A stretch of 64,000 nt of DNA from Jeotgalibacillus aurantiacus (GTDB lineage: Bacteria > Bacillota > Bacilli > Bacillales > Jeotgalibacillaceae). Below are positions 31,797-42,297 of this stretch, piece after piece (position 1 is the first letter of the stretch; the number at the start of each line of letters is the position of its first letter). Under the pieces are notes generated by a model that was given only the letters and a program-made list of their open reading frames with translations, had not been told where the DNA came from and made no database searches. The DNA is taken from contig NZ_JACNMS010000001.1 of NCBI RefSeq assembly GCF_020595125.1, forward strand, positions 868,001 to 932,000. Reading direction: 5' to 3'. The position numbers and the translations under genes were made by a program.

Positions 31797-34700
31797 ATGG
31801 TCTTTAACAAAGAATCTGAGTTCGAAGAATCTCTAATTGAAGTACTCTCGCATAAAGGATGGGAATCTAAGATCCTGAAAAATCCCTCAGAAGAAGATTT
31901 GATAAACAACTGGGCGGATATTCTATTTGAAAACAACAGGGGTATTGATCGTTTAAATGATTTCCCTTTAACTAGGGGTGAGATGCAACAGATTATGGAA
32001 CAGGTCAACACGCTACGGACTCCTTTGAAATTAAACGGCTTTATCAATGGAAGAACAGTAGCAATTATTCGTGATAACATCGATGACGTTTTGCACTTTG
32101 GAAAAGAGGTTAGCCTCAAGATTTATGACCGACGTGAAATTGCTGCAGGACAAAGTCGTTATCAAATTGTACAACAACCCAAATTTAAAAGTAAGTCCAA
32201 AATATTAAATGACCGTCGCGGTGATTTGATGCTCCTAATCAATGGTATGCCAGTTATACATATCGAGCTGAAACGCAGCGGCGTTTCGGTTAGTCAGGCG
32301 TGTAATCAGATAGAAAAATACTCCACAGAAGGAGTCTTCACTGGAATATATTCGCTGATACAAATATTTGTTGCTATGGAACCAGAAGAAACTGTTTATT
32401 TTGCTAATCCTGGAACGGAAAGAAAATTTAACAAGGATTTTTATTTTCATTGGGCAGATTTTAATAATGAGCTGATCAATGACTGGAAAGATATTGCATC
32501 ATCACTACTTTCCATTCCTATGGCACACCAACTTATTGGCTTTTACACTGTAGCAGATGATTCTGATGGTGTTTTAAAAGTGATGCGTAGTTACCAATAC
32601 TATGCAGCAAACGCCATTTCTGATCGTGTTTCAAAAACTAATTGGGATGGTCGCAATAGGCTCGGCGGGTATGTTTGGCATACTACAGGCTCCGGCAAGA
32701 CCATGACTAGCTTCAAATCAGCACAACTTATTGCAAACTCAAAGGATGCCGATAAGGTTATCTTTCTGATGGACAGAATTGAACTCGGAACTCAGTCTTT
32801 AAAAGAATATCGCAGCTTCGCAGATGAAAATGATTCCGTTCAAGCTACTCAAGATACCATTACTTTAATATCAAAACTAAAAAGCACAGACCCTGCAAAT
32901 ACTCTTATAGTCACTTCTATACAGAAAATGAGCAATATCAAAAGTGAGGAAGGCAGCATATGTGCTTATGATATAGAGATAATGAGTTCTAAGAGAATTG
33001 TCTTTATCATAGATGAAGCACATCGCTCGACATTCGGAGAAATGCTAACGGATATTAAGTGTTCTTTTCCATCTGCCGTTTTCTTTGGTTTTACAGGAAC
33101 ACCTATTCAAGATGAAAACCAAAAGAAAATGAACACTACATCCACTATCTTTGGTGATGAACTACACAGATATAGCATTGCTGATGGTATTCGTGATAAG
33201 AATGTTCTTGGATTTGACCCATACAAAGTACTGACTTATAGAGATAGGGATGTTAGGAGAGCTGTAGCTTTGTTACAGGCAAAAGCCAATTCTGTTGAAG
33301 AAGCCCTTGCTGATTCTAAAAAGCAGGAAGTCTTTTATAGATTCATGGATTCTTCTCAAATAAAAATGGCAGGTTATGTAGGTGAAGATGGAAATTATGT
33401 TAAAGGTATAGAAGATTATTTGCCGACAACCCAATATCAGACGGAAGAACATAAGAATATGGTTGTTAAGGACATTGCTGACAACTGGCTGACATTAAGT
33501 CATAATAGCAAGTTTCATGCAATTTTGGCTACAAGCAGTATACCAGAAGCAATTCACTACTATCGGTTAATAAAAAAAGAAATTGCCGAATTAAAGGTCA
33601 CGTGCCTATTAGACCCAACTATAGACAATAACGGTGGACTTGCTTTGAAGGAGGACGGTCTAATCGAAATAATTGAAGATTATAATGATAGATATGAGCA
33701 AAAATTTAGTCTAAAGAACTTCAATAAATTAAAAAAAGACATCGCATCACGCCTTGCTCACAAAGAGCCATACAAGTTGCTCGAAAGAACTCCAGAAAAA
33801 CAGCTAGATCTTATAATTGTAGTCGATCAGATGCTTACAGGATTCGATTCAAAGTGGATTAACACTCTTTATCTGGACAAGAGACTTCGGTATGAAAATA
33901 TAATACAAGCATTCTCACGTACAAATCGTTTGTTCGGACCGGACAAGCCTTTTGGAACCATTAGATATTATAGGTATCCGCATACAATGGAACAAAACAT
34001 AGAAAAAGCTGTGAAGCTCTACTCTGGCGATAAACCTATTGGATTATTTGTAGAAAAGCTTGAGTATAATCTAAACAAACTTAATTCTATATTTGATGAT
34101 ATCAGTACGCTATTCACTCGGTCCAGTATCTCTAACTTTGAAAAGCTTCCAGATGACCGTTCAGAACGCGGAAAATTTGCTTTACTATTCAAATTAATGA
34201 ATAACTATCTGGAAGCTGCAAAAATTCAAGGGTTTACATGGAATCAGTCAACTTACAAGTTCAGCCATGGCCGTGGCAAACCCAGAAGTAAGGTCGAAAT
34301 GGATATTGATGAAAACACCTATCTGGTGTTGGCGATGCGTTATAAAGAGCTCTTTGGAGACAGCAACGGAAGTAGAGGTGAGGACGTTCCATTTGAAATA
34401 GATGGCTACCTAACAGAGATTGATACTGGGAGAATCGACTCGGATTACATGAACTCTCGATTTGAAAAATTTTTAAGAATACTTATACAAGATGATGTTA
34501 ATGTAACTGAAATGAGGAAGACACTTGATGATTTACATAAGTCATTTTCTATATTGACACAACAACAACAAAAGTATGCCAACATCTTTCTTCACGACGT
34601 AGCGAGCGGAAATGCAAGAATAGAGAGCGGCAAATCTTTTAGAGATTACATAACTGAATATCAATTCAAGGCTAAGAATGATCAGATCCAAAGTATTTCT

Positions 34701-34949
34701 CGAATTTTGGGAGTGGATGAGAGTAAACTCCGTAATCTTATGATTGCAAAGGTAAATGAAGCAAATATTAATGAGTTTGGTCGATTTGATGATTTGAAGG
34801 CCTCGGTTGACAGAGTCAAGGCTAAAGAATATTTCGAAACAATGGAAAACGTAAAACTACTACCATTTAAAATCAACATAAAAGTTCACAATTTGCTTCA
34901 AGAGTTTGTTCTTAAAGGAGGATACGATATCGAAGAGCTGAAGGAGTAG
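31797..34949 (+). CDS. hsdR: Type I restriction endonuclease/translocase subunit
   Basis: 1050 residues, normal for HsdR. The N-terminal nuclease domain has the PD-ExK-type D143 and E157-L-K159 (IHIELKRSG). A superfamily 2 motor follows with Walker A HTTGSGKT (295-302) and DEAH (406-409), plus GFTGTPI and MLTGFDSKWINTLYLDK. The C-terminal helical part contacts the methylase. AGGAGG precedes ATG 31797 by a suitable spacer, 14 nt after hsdS. All catalytic motifs look intact, so the system is predicted to restrict unmodified DNA. Confidence 0.95.
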   Translation: MVFNKESEFEESLIEVLSHKGWESKILKNPSEEDLINNWADILFENNRGIDRLNDFPLTRGEMQQIMEQVNTLRTPLKLNGFINGRTVAIIRDNIDDVLHFGKEVSLKIYDRREIAAGQSRYQIVQQPKFKSKSKILNDRRGDLMLLINGMPVIHIELKRSGVSVSQACNQIEKYSTEGVFTGIYSLIQIFVAMEPEETVYFANPGTERKFNKDFYFHWADFNNELINDWKDIASSLLSIPMAHQLIGFYTVADDSDGVLKVMRSYQYYAANAISDRVSKTNWDGRNRLGGYVWHTTGSGKTMTSFKSAQLIANSKDADKVIFLMDRIELGTQSLKEYRSFADENDSVQATQDTITLISKLKSTDPANTLIVTSIQKMSNIKSEEGSICAYDIEIMSSKRIVFIIDEAHRSTFGEMLTDIKCSFPSAVFFGFTGTPIQDENQKKMNTTSTIFGDELHRYSIADGIRDKNVLGFDPYKVLTYRDRDVRRAVALLQAKANSVEEALADSKKQEVFYRFMDSSQIKMAGYVGEDGNYVKGIEDYLPTTQYQTEEHKNMVVKDIADNWLTLSHNSKFHAILATSSIPEAIHYYRLIKKEIAELKVTCLLDPTIDNNGGLALKEDGLIEIIEDYNDRYEQKFSLKNFNKLKKDIASRLAHKEPYKLLERTPEKQLDLIIVVDQMLTGFDSKWINTLYLDKRLRYENIIQAFSRTNRLFGPDKPFGTIRYYRYPHTMEQNIEKAVKLYSGDKPIGLFVEKLEYNLNKLNSIFDDISTLFTRSSISNFEKLPDDRSERGKFALLFKLMNNYLEAAKIQGFTWNQSTYKFSHGRGKPRSKVEMDIDENTYLVLAMRYKELFGDSNGSRGEDVPFEIDGYLTEIDTGRIDSDYMNSRFEKFLRILIQDDVNVTEMRKTLDDLHKSFSILTQQQQKYANIFLHDVASGNARIESGKSFRDYITEYQFKAKNDQIQSISRILGVDESKLRNLMIAKVNEANINEFGRFDDLKASVDRVKAKEYFETMENVKLLPFKINIKVHNLLQEFVLKGGYDIEELKE

Positions 34950-35033
34950 TAGACAGCAATTTTGCTTAAACAATTTACCAGTTATTTTCTCAAAATAAGA
35001 TCCATTCCCACAATATAAAAACAGATAAATAAA

Positions 35034-35065
35034 AGGTTAGGGAAATTAAATCCCTAACCTCTTTA
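35034..35065 (+). terminator. Terminator of the hsd operon
   Basis: AGGTTAGGGA pairs with TCCCTAACCT around AATTAAA, followed by CTTTATAT, about 85 nt after hsdR. Confidence 0.8.
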
Positions 35066-35179
35066 TATAAGAGATAAAAAGCGTAGACCAATTGAAGAAT
35101 GATGAACAGTTAGACGAATCATTAAAGTATTACATTAACTAATACGACACCTGATATTTGCGAGAAACTTTACTCCTTA

Positions 35180-35338
35180 ACCCCAAAATACCAATATACT
35201 CGCTCAAGCAGCACTAGCCTTATCCAGTTAATGCGGAAACGTAATTTCACAAAACGATAGCGAACAGTGACTCTGTAGCACAACTTTTCAGTTAGGCCGA
35301 GTTAGTCTGAAATAAAGAAGCCGATTTTTTCCGCAGTT
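35180..35338 (-). pseudogene. rlmH: Decayed copy of the rlmH 3' region (older remnant)
   Basis: Read on the minus strand this stretch gives KIGFF-x-x-x-stop-LGL and SF-x-x-x-TFPH-stop-LDK. This matches intact Rlm[13 protein letters not shown] and [13 protein letters not shown] in order and spacing, with frameshifts and at least three stops. DNA similarity to 44871-45030 is roughly 60 percent by eye. It has the same orientation as rlmH at 44848 and marks an internal boundary of the island, between the hsd operon and the C5-methyltransferase module. Like the copy at 42298, it has a stop at the Gln after TFPH. Confidence 0.7.
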
Positions 35339-36084
35339 GTTTAGGAGTAGGACTTCGATTAAATTTATGGTTCACTATGCTCTAAGGCATTTGGTGTATT
35401 CGGGACAGCTCTGCTTGAGGTATTTTACTATCAGTTTGTAGATCGTAATAATGTTAATTTTTATGGTGACTTTTCCAACGAGATAAGCGATTAAAGTGTA
35501 TTATTTTTAAAGAGAGTATGCTTTTATACTGAAAAAGTTCTTCACTGATTAGGCATGGCTTTATGAGCTCCAGAACAAAGATCTTTTGTGACGAGAATAG
35601 CCATTCGTTACAAAATTTAAGTAGCCTAGGATTGCTGTATTGGCATATAATTAACCAGGCTCAAGTGATTATCTAAACACAATTTAGCGCTTTGAATGAT
35701 TCAATATCTTATTTTCTATATTTTTACTAATAGTTTATCTGGGCACATTAGATGCTTTCGTAATAACAATAGCGTAATGAAAAAGCTACTGTATAAATAA
35801 AATCATCTTTCACACCTTTGAGATATTTGAGCACAATACAAAGTTGCAGCTTTTAATGAACTCTTGAAGTATTAGTATTAAAAAGTGTTAGATGATCTAA
35901 TCAACCCTGTTTAATTACTATAGATAAGAAATTAAGCAGTTAATTCAAGTGATTAAATACCGTGGAAATTGTGCTAAACTTGTGCTTAGAAAGAGCAGGT
36001 ACCTCTTATATATACTTTTAAAAAACATTCAAAAAGATATAGTATAGTAGTGTAAATATTTACTTAAAGAGAGGCTATGTCATA
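35339..36084. other. About 750-bp AT-rich non-coding gap
   Basis: No open frame or hairpin of note except possible continuation of the rlmH remnant for a few bases. A promoter for the methyltransferase probably lies near 36040 (TATAGTATAGTAG). The length of unexplained decayed DNA suggests former gene content. Confidence 0.4.
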
Positions 36085-37251
36085 GTGAAAAAACCCTTAG
36101 CAATAGATATATTTTGTGGGGCTGGAGGTGTTTCTCAAGCCTTAAAAAATTTCTTCAATATCATTACAGCAGTGGAATACGACCCTATAATAGCAAAAAC
36201 CTATGAGTTAAATCACGGAAGTGAACACCTCATTATTAATGATGTGGAAAAATTGACCAAAGAAGAGTTTATAAAAATGACCAACTTAAAAGTAAAGCAG
36301 CTTGATTTACTAGTATCAACACCTCCTTGTCAAGGTTTCTCAAGACACTCACGAAAAAAAGCCTTTGATAGTAATGATCATAGAAATAAATTAATTTTAG
36401 AAACAACCAGAATTTCTGATATATTCCATCCTAAATATATTTTTTTTGAGAACGTAGATAATATAATTAACTATAAAGTTTTTCATACATTCTTAAGAAG
36501 GTTAGTAAATTTGAATAAGTTAGGATACAAAAGAAACGAAAATCGTCCCTCTTATCATATCAATTTCAAGGTTGTCAGTGTTTACAAATACGGTGTACCA
36601 CAAAAGCGACGGCGCTTAATACTTTTAGCAAAAAGAATAGATGACTATCCATTTGTTGAGGGCGTTATCAAATTCCCCAAGGACGGCACCCCTATAATTG
36701 GATCGCCTCTTAATGTTTGGCCAAAAGAAAAATCATCTATATTATTGGGAGAACATCTATCTAAGTATGAACTTAAACCAATTGAAGCCGGCGAAACTGA
36801 TCCATCTGACCCACTGCATACTTGTAGAAACCTCTCTGCACTAAATTTGAAAAGGATCAAATCTACTCCTCATGATGGAGGCAGTAGAAACGCGTGGCCT
36901 GAAGAACTACTTCTAAATTGTCATAAGAAAAGTAATGTCAGTTTTGGAGATGTGTACGGTAGAATGGATAGAAACGATTTTGCTCCAACGATAACTTGTG
37001 GTTGTATTAGTTATACTAAAGGACGTTTTGGGCATCCAACTGAGGATCGAGCAATAAGCCTAAGAGAAGCAGCTTTAATTCAAACATTTCCGTCAGATTA
37101 TAAATTTACAGGCGAACTATCGGATAAACCTTATAAAGGTTCCAAAGATAACATGGCAACTCAAATTGGAAATGCTGTTCCGGTGAAGTTAGCCGAGACT
37201 TTTATTAAAGAGTTATATTCAGATCTTATAAACGAAAAAAACAGGGAATGA
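36085..37251 (+). CDS. DNA (cytosine-5-)-methyltransferase
   Basis: 388 residues from GTG 36085. C5 methylase motifs in order: I DIFCGAGGVS, IV STPPCQGFS with nucleophile C82, VI FENV (E122), VIII VPQKRRRLILLAKR, IX SLREAALIQTFP and X QIGNAVPVKLA. The target-recognition region between VIII and IX (about 200-315) is of ordinary size. It has no restriction endonuclease beside it; instead it converges on the receiver/dual-GHKL pair, with a shared terminator. It is likely either the modification half of a defence system or a solitary methylase. Confidence 0.93.
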   Translation: MKKPLAIDIFCGAGGVSQALKNFFNIITAVEYDPIIAKTYELNHGSEHLIINDVEKLTKEEFIKMTNLKVKQLDLLVSTPPCQGFSRHSRKKAFDSNDHRNKLILETTRISDIFHPKYIFFENVDNIINYKVFHTFLRRLVNLNKLGYKRNENRPSYHINFKVVSVYKYGVPQKRRRLILLAKRIDDYPFVEGVIKFPKDGTPIIGSPLNVWPKEKSSILLGEHLSKYELKPIEAGETDPSDPLHTCRNLSALNLKRIKSTPHDGGSRNAWPEELLLNCHKKSNVSFGDVYGRMDRNDFAPTITCGCISYTKGRFGHPTEDRAISLREAALIQTFPSDYKFTGELSDKPYKGSKDNMATQIGNAVPVKLAETFIKELYSDLINEKNRE

Positions 37252-37268
37252 GTGCTTCCCTGTTTTTA
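37235..37268. terminator. Bidirectional terminator between the C5-methyltransferase and receiver genes
   Basis: AAAACAGGGAA pairs with TTCCCTGTTTT around a 7-nt loop, with A/T runs on both sides. The methylase stop codon lies in the loop. Confidence 0.85.
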
Positions 37269-37275
37269 TTTTACC

Positions 37276-38979
37276 TTAAATCAAATTTTTAAAGTTCGAT
37301 ATATAATTCGATTCTTTATAAAAAATTTCATTAATACCAGCTCTCGATTGATAAGCTATATAGCGATTTATAATATTTTGAATATAATCTTTCTTTAAAG
37401 TAATTAATGCTCTTTTTTCCTCTAACTCAGATAAACTAATAGTACAAGTATCATAAAAATTCCATTTTATATAAAATAAATCACTTTCTAATGGTGCAGG
37501 CATAAAATAACAGTTGTTTTTTGTGTTTTTTAATTCATCTATTTTAGGTTTTTGAACTTTTTCACCTACTAAAAATTTAAATTTATTTCCTACCTTTTCT
37601 GGTCTTTCTATATCACATAGAGGAGTTATACATAACAAATAGTCTTCTCCAGATAAATTATTAATGATACTTCCTGTTTTAATACTGTTATCTGATGGTG
37701 AAATAAACTTAAGAATCTTAGTAAAGGCTAAGGTTTGTTTTTGGAACGATTCAACAAATTCGTCTTCTTTTTCAGAACTATAATCATCTATAAATAATGT
37801 AAAGAATAAAACATCGTTGGTTAAGCTGAAAAATTTTTTTTGATCGGCTACTATCTCTTTCTCTACATGTTCCTTTAAAAAACTAGATATGTTATTTTTC
37901 AAATCGTCAAGAGAATTAGATTTTTCGATAATTTTTATGAATTCAGTTCTAAAATCGCTCTTTTTAAATAAGTTCGGAATTTTATTTTTTGACGGTTTAG
38001 TATCGATATTAAGCATTTTCATTAATGGTTGAGTATAAGCTTCGTTATAGTCAGTCAAACTTTTTATTAGATTACGCCTTTTCATAGCGAATAGAAAATT
38101 ACTTTCGTTTGAATTAAACTCAGAGTTATCACCTTCTATAACACTAGAAATTAAAGTGTCATTGATGAAAACAGAAATCTTGTCGTTCTTTAAATTTGAT
38201 GTTACCATTTGCGTAAATAATACTTTTTCAAAAGGAGTATTAAAACTAGTTATAGAACTATTCAAGTTTTTATTCAGGAGGTTTGCACTCTCCATTAAAT
38301 GTAGCGCTAAGCTTTTATTGGTTAACATTATTTTTGAAATGTTTTTTATAATGCTCTCTGGGTCTGCTTTTTTTGTCATGATTATTCCAAACAAAGATTT
38401 AGAATTGACGTTTTCTTTTTCTTCAAAAATAAATAGATCTTCACCATTTTCATCTTCCAATATTTTTTTACACAAAAATGATCCTTCTAATTTCTTTTGC
38501 ACACTATGGACATCCTCTTGCGTATAAATAACAGCACACTTAAGTCCTTTTTTTGTTGCTACAAAGCTATTAATGAATTCAATCGCTCTTTCTCCCATTG
38601 AAGACTTATCAATAGACGAAGGTTCCAAATTCCAATCCACTATTAATAATTTTGAATTATTTAGTGCGTTTCTTAATATGTTAATATCATCCTTTTCAAC
38701 ATACTTCCATGGCAATGTGACAAACCCTCCACGAATTAACTCTTGATATGTTTCAAACGGAGTGCTTAAGTTTTCATTATAGTTAATTTCGGAAGCAATT
38801 GCAGCCTCTGATTTAGAATCGTCATCATAAAATTCATATTCACCTATTTTAAGATTTGCGTTTGAAAATGTTTCTTGGCTAACAGATTCAGAAGGACTCA
38901 ATTCCAAATTATCATCAATTATTACAGCACTATTGAAATAATCTTTAACAATATTTTCCACTATACTTTGCTTAGTCAT
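37276..38979 (-). CDS. Receiver-like protein with unknown C-terminal domain
   Basis: 567 residues. The N-terminal 210 residues look like a two-component receiver fold: acidic pair D22-D23 (VIIDDNLE), phospho-acceptor-like D115 (LLIVDWNLE), T153 (VIYTQED) and K203/K204 (IIMTKKADPES), in the right order. The spacing between the first two is enlarged by an acidic insertion. The rest is helical, followed by a C-terminal domain with LLCITPLCDIERP and NCYFMPAP, not assigned. No DNA-binding domain is evident. It shares an 8-nt ATGACTAA overlap with the upstream dual-GHKL gene, so the two are translationally coupled and probably act together as sensor/ATPase and response partner. Confidence 0.75.
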   Translation of the reverse strand: MTKQSIVENIVKDYFNSAVIIDDNLELSPSESVSQETFSNANLKIGEYEFYDDDSKSEAAIASEINYNENLSTPFETYQELIRGGFVTLPWKYVEKDDINILRNALNNSKLLIVDWNLEPSSIDKSSMGERAIEFINSFVATKKGLKCAVIYTQEDVHSVQKKLEGSFLCKKILEDENGEDLFIFEEKENVNSKSLFGIIMTKKADPESIIKNISKIMLTNKSLALHLMESANLLNKNLNSSITSFNTPFEKVLFTQMVTSNLKNDKISVFINDTLISSVIEGDNSEFNSNESNFLFAMKRRNLIKSLTDYNEAYTQPLMKMLNIDTKPSKNKIPNLFKKSDFRTEFIKIIEKSNSLDDLKNNISSFLKEHVEKEIVADQKKFFSLTNDVLFFTLFIDDYSSEKEDEFVESFQKQTLAFTKILKFISPSDNSIKTGSIINNLSGEDYLLCITPLCDIERPEKVGNKFKFLVGEKVQKPKIDELKNTKNNCYFMPAPLESDLFYIKWNFYDTCTISLSELEEKRALITLKKDYIQNIINRYIAYQSRAGINEIFYKESNYISNFKNLI

Positions 38980-41900
38980 TTTGGTTTACCTCCGATATAG
39001 CTACTTTATCACTAAATTCGATACAGAAGCATGCCCCCGATAAGTTTTTAAGTGTATCATTTGAATTAACAGCAAAAAAGCTGTGCCCGTTATGTTCTAG
39101 AATATCTCTTGATAAGAATAGCCCCAAACCTCTTCCACCTACTTTTTTTGTAAAATAAGGTTCAAATACAAATGGTACATCTACTAGATTAATACCCGGG
39201 CCTGTGTCTTGTATAAATAATCTTAATTTCTCAGAATCCATATAAAAATGAATCTGCCTATTTTCTTGATTAAGTAGCCAATATATTGAGTTAGAAATTA
39301 TATTAACAAGAGGCGTGAATAAAACGGATTCTACCTCTTTTATAACAATACTCTCAGGAATCTCATTTATTATCTTAATATTATATCTTTTTATATCTGT
39401 ATAAAAATATTCCATTAATGTGTCAATAAACTTGTTTAGTTTAATCTCACTTTTGACATTTCGAGATTGTCTATATAGTGGACTCATTCTAGTATGCAGT
39501 CGTTCCAATGAACGAAATGCATTATTGCTCTTTTGCAAAACGGAACTTAAAGATGTGTTTTTAAGTTTTGAATCTAATATCTTGTAATTTCTCTTAATTT
39601 CTTGATAAAGAGCGTTGAATTCGTGACTAGTTAGTTCAGCAGCTAAACCTACAGCTGATATATCTCGATACATATCTACTTCTTTCTTTAATATACCAAT
39701 TAGCTGATCATCTGTGTAATTTACATTATCTATAATATTGTTAAAGTTTTTTATAGTATTTTCTGTTTTCCTATGAAATTGCTTTGATGTAATAGCCTGA
39801 CCCGCTCTAAATAATTTCTGTTGTAGCATTAACTTCTTTTTTTTGATATGCTCTATTTTATACTTTGCTTCGTCTAATAATAAGGAGAAATCCGTGAATA
39901 AATCTCCCGATTTCAAATTTTTCTTTATAAAAGTTAGCTCTTTTCGACTTAAAGATAATGTTTGATACTCTTCTTCAAAATATTCAAACTCAACTTTGAG
40001 GTTTCTATTATACTCACTCAAAATACTATTAGTTATTGAATTGAGTTCCTCAATGATTTTTTCTTGATTGATTTGTATTATATTTTCCATAATTCTTGAA
40101 ATCGACTCAATCTCACTTTCTAAGCTATCGATTTGAGCAATCACATCATTTACAGTTGCATTGTCTGATACCAAGCTTTTTTCATATCTCGAGATTGCAG
40201 AATCTATTTCTTTTTGAATAACTTCTTGAAAATATACTTCGAGTCTTGCTTTCTCTTTTTTTATTTCACTATTTAATTGATCAATACTTTCTAACAAAGT
40301 ATTTGGGAGTGTATATCTCAAATTTGGAGTTATTTCTAATGAATTTATAGAATCTATAATTTCATCACTTTTTAACCTTAAATTTATAAAGCTATCACCA
40401 ATATATTTCCTAAAATTAATATTTTCTTTTTTTACATTCTCTCTGAATGTATCAAGTATACTTTCAAATTCATTCTCAAAACTTTCTAACATTTTTTTTA
40501 AATCGAAACTATTATTTTTAACTTTTTTTTGTATTTCTTTCAAGTATTTTTTTTGTCTATTTTCTTCCTGTTTTTGTGCTTCAAGTTGTCCTTTCTCAAT
40601 TTCGAACCTCTTTAATCTTGCTTTTCTTCTTCCTTTTCTCTCATCCTTAGTTTCTAGAAAATCATACGCCCACCATTCAAGCATGTTAAAGGTAACCTCT
40701 TTAAAGTAAAGGTATTGTTGATTTTCTATAAAACCTTCTCTACTCGATTTATCAACTAATTTATTATTATCTTTTTTACTTATTTCAATGTATCCAAACA
40801 TTCTTCTAAAGCTAAAAGGGAAAGTAGACGCTCTGTTACTTCTTTGTGCTTCCAGTTCAAGATAATCATTTCCAGGTTCTCCGTATGGTAATATTCGAAG
40901 TCCATCTCTAAATACATAAATCCCACCGATTTTTTTCAGTTTTTCAGTTATACTTTTATGAGAATCTTTACTCAACGCTGAATTATGTTGCTCGCCTTCA
41001 ACAAAAAACCAGTTTATTGATAATGGACCACAATCCTTAATATTATTGGTATCTAACCCTTGAGTTAAAACAACATTTTTGACGTTAAACTCCTCCGTAT
41101 TTGATTCACTGTACTTAACTTTACAAACACCCGAAAATCTCCCGTTACATATCTCACCTTTAATTGAATAGTCATAAAAGTTAATATCTTCTTCACTGAA
41201 CCAAGTTTGGTCTCTTAAATTAAACCCGTTTATTATTATTGAAGGTATAAAACTCATTTCATTTTGATCATCCTTCATGCCAAATCTTGCAAAAGGATTC
41301 TCAAAAGAATAAAGAGTTCCCAACAACCTAGCATGTCTTCTTTCCATACTTTTGTCTTTTGTTTTTGAAAGAAAAGAGTCCCAATTCCACATATATTCCA
41401 TGTGACTAATATGAAAAACTGTTCCACTACCCATTTGCTCAATCTTATATAATTCGTTTTTAACTTTATTAGAAATAGTATACTCTTCAATTTGTGTAGA
41501 AACTTTTCGAACTATATCTTTATTCCAAACATGTTCGTTTGAAAAATTTTCTAAAAGTTTATTCTTAAAAAAACTAAATTCATTTTCGATGAAACCTATT
41601 ATTTCTTTAAAACTTCCAAATTTTTTTACAGGTAGATTAATATCCTCTAAAAACATGTTTTCATTTCTAAATAACTCCCAGTGCAAATAAAGAATAGACC
41701 ATTCACTATTCCTCTTTGAAACAAGAAGTAATTGATCTCCTAATAAGGATATTGCTAATCGACCAATGCCTTTTTCTCCAATTTTCACTCGCCCTTTTCT
41801 CGTTTTTTCAAAACTATTCGTTTTGGAATGAGTTCCTAAAGTAAGCCATTTCTCTTCTATATCAATTCTGGTCATGCCTTCACCATCGTCAGAAATTATA

Positions 41901-42055
41901 ATTTGATTTTTAGTAGTATCTATATCAATCGTACCGAAATTTGCATCTGCGTCGTATGAATTACGAAGTAATTCAGATATAGCAGTTACTTCATCACGAA
42001 TTTGTTGCTTCCCCAACAAATCAACAGCTCTTGCCCTGGTCCTAAAAGTAGCCAT
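38972..42055 (-). CDS. Large ATPase with two GHKL domains (MORC/Hsp90-like and histidine-kinase-like)
   Basis: 1027 residues after AGGGGGGTAAC. The N-terminal GHKL domain has SELLRNSYDAD (E28, N32, D35), DDGEGM (56-61) and GEKGIGRLA (93-101), as in Hsp90/MutL/MORC ATPases. A transducer-like region follows, then a long charged coiled coil (about 480-790). The C-terminal quarter is a second GHKL unit of histidine-kinase type: H811 in AELTSHEFNALYQE (possible H-box), N918-NIISNSIYWLL, DTGPG (950-954) and GGRGLGLF (973-980). One polypeptide thus holds two ATP-binding folds. With the coupled receiver-like gene and the nearby C5 methylase it resembles a defence or signal-relay module. Autophosphorylation at H811 is inference. 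Confidence 0.8.
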   Translation of the reverse strand: MATFRTRARAVDLLGKQQIRDEVTAISELLRNSYDADANFGTIDIDTTKNQIIISDDGEGMTRIDIEEKWLTLGTHSKTNSFEKTRKGRVKIGEKGIGRLAISLLGDQLLLVSKRNSEWSILYLHWELFRNENMFLEDINLPVKKFGSFKEIIGFIENEFSFFKNKLLENFSNEHVWNKDIVRKVSTQIEEYTISNKVKNELYKIEQMGSGTVFHISHMEYMWNWDSFLSKTKDKSMERRHARLLGTLYSFENPFARFGMKDDQNEMSFIPSIIINGFNLRDQTWFSEEDINFYDYSIKGEICNGRFSGVCKVKYSESNTEEFNVKNVVLTQGLDTNNIKDCGPLSINWFFVEGEQHNSALSKDSHKSITEKLKKIGGIYVFRDGLRILPYGEPGNDYLELEAQRSNRASTFPFSFRRMFGYIEISKKDNNKLVDKSSREGFIENQQYLYFKEVTFNMLEWWAYDFLETKDERKGRRKARLKRFEIEKGQLEAQKQEENRQKKYLKEIQKKVKNNSFDLKKMLESFENEFESILDTFRENVKKENINFRKYIGDSFINLRLKSDEIIDSINSLEITPNLRYTLPNTLLESIDQLNSEIKKEKARLEVYFQEVIQKEIDSAISRYEKSLVSDNATVNDVIAQIDSLESEIESISRIMENIIQINQEKIIEELNSITNSILSEYNRNLKVEFEYFEEEYQTLSLSRKELTFIKKNLKSGDLFTDFSLLLDEAKYKIEHIKKKKLMLQQKLFRAGQAITSKQFHRKTENTIKNFNNIIDNVNYTDDQLIGILKKEVDMYRDISAVGLAAELTSHEFNALYQEIKRNYKILDSKLKNTSLSSVLQKSNNAFRSLERLHTRMSPLYRQSRNVKSEIKLNKFIDTLMEYFYTDIKRYNIKIINEIPESIVIKEVESVLFTPLVNIISNSIYWLLNQENRQIHFYMDSEKLRLFIQDTGPGINLVDVPFVFEPYFTKKVGGRGLGLFLSRDILEHNGHSFFAVNSNDTLKNLSGACFCIEFSDKVAISEVNQND

Positions 42056-42297
42056 GTTACCCCCCTATTTTACTTCATGAAGTTAATAGATTCCTTTTAA
42101 ATATACATCATATTTTACAGCTATTTCTTGGAAAAAAAAAGAATTAAAAAATTTCTCTTCCCGTTTCATAGAATAAATTAATACAATCTACTAAAATTAT
42201 CTTTAGTTTATTTTACATTAGTTATCTTTGCTAATAGTGATTAGCTTTATATTAATATAATTTTTAAACTTATAATTTTATTTAATCCAGATCATTT

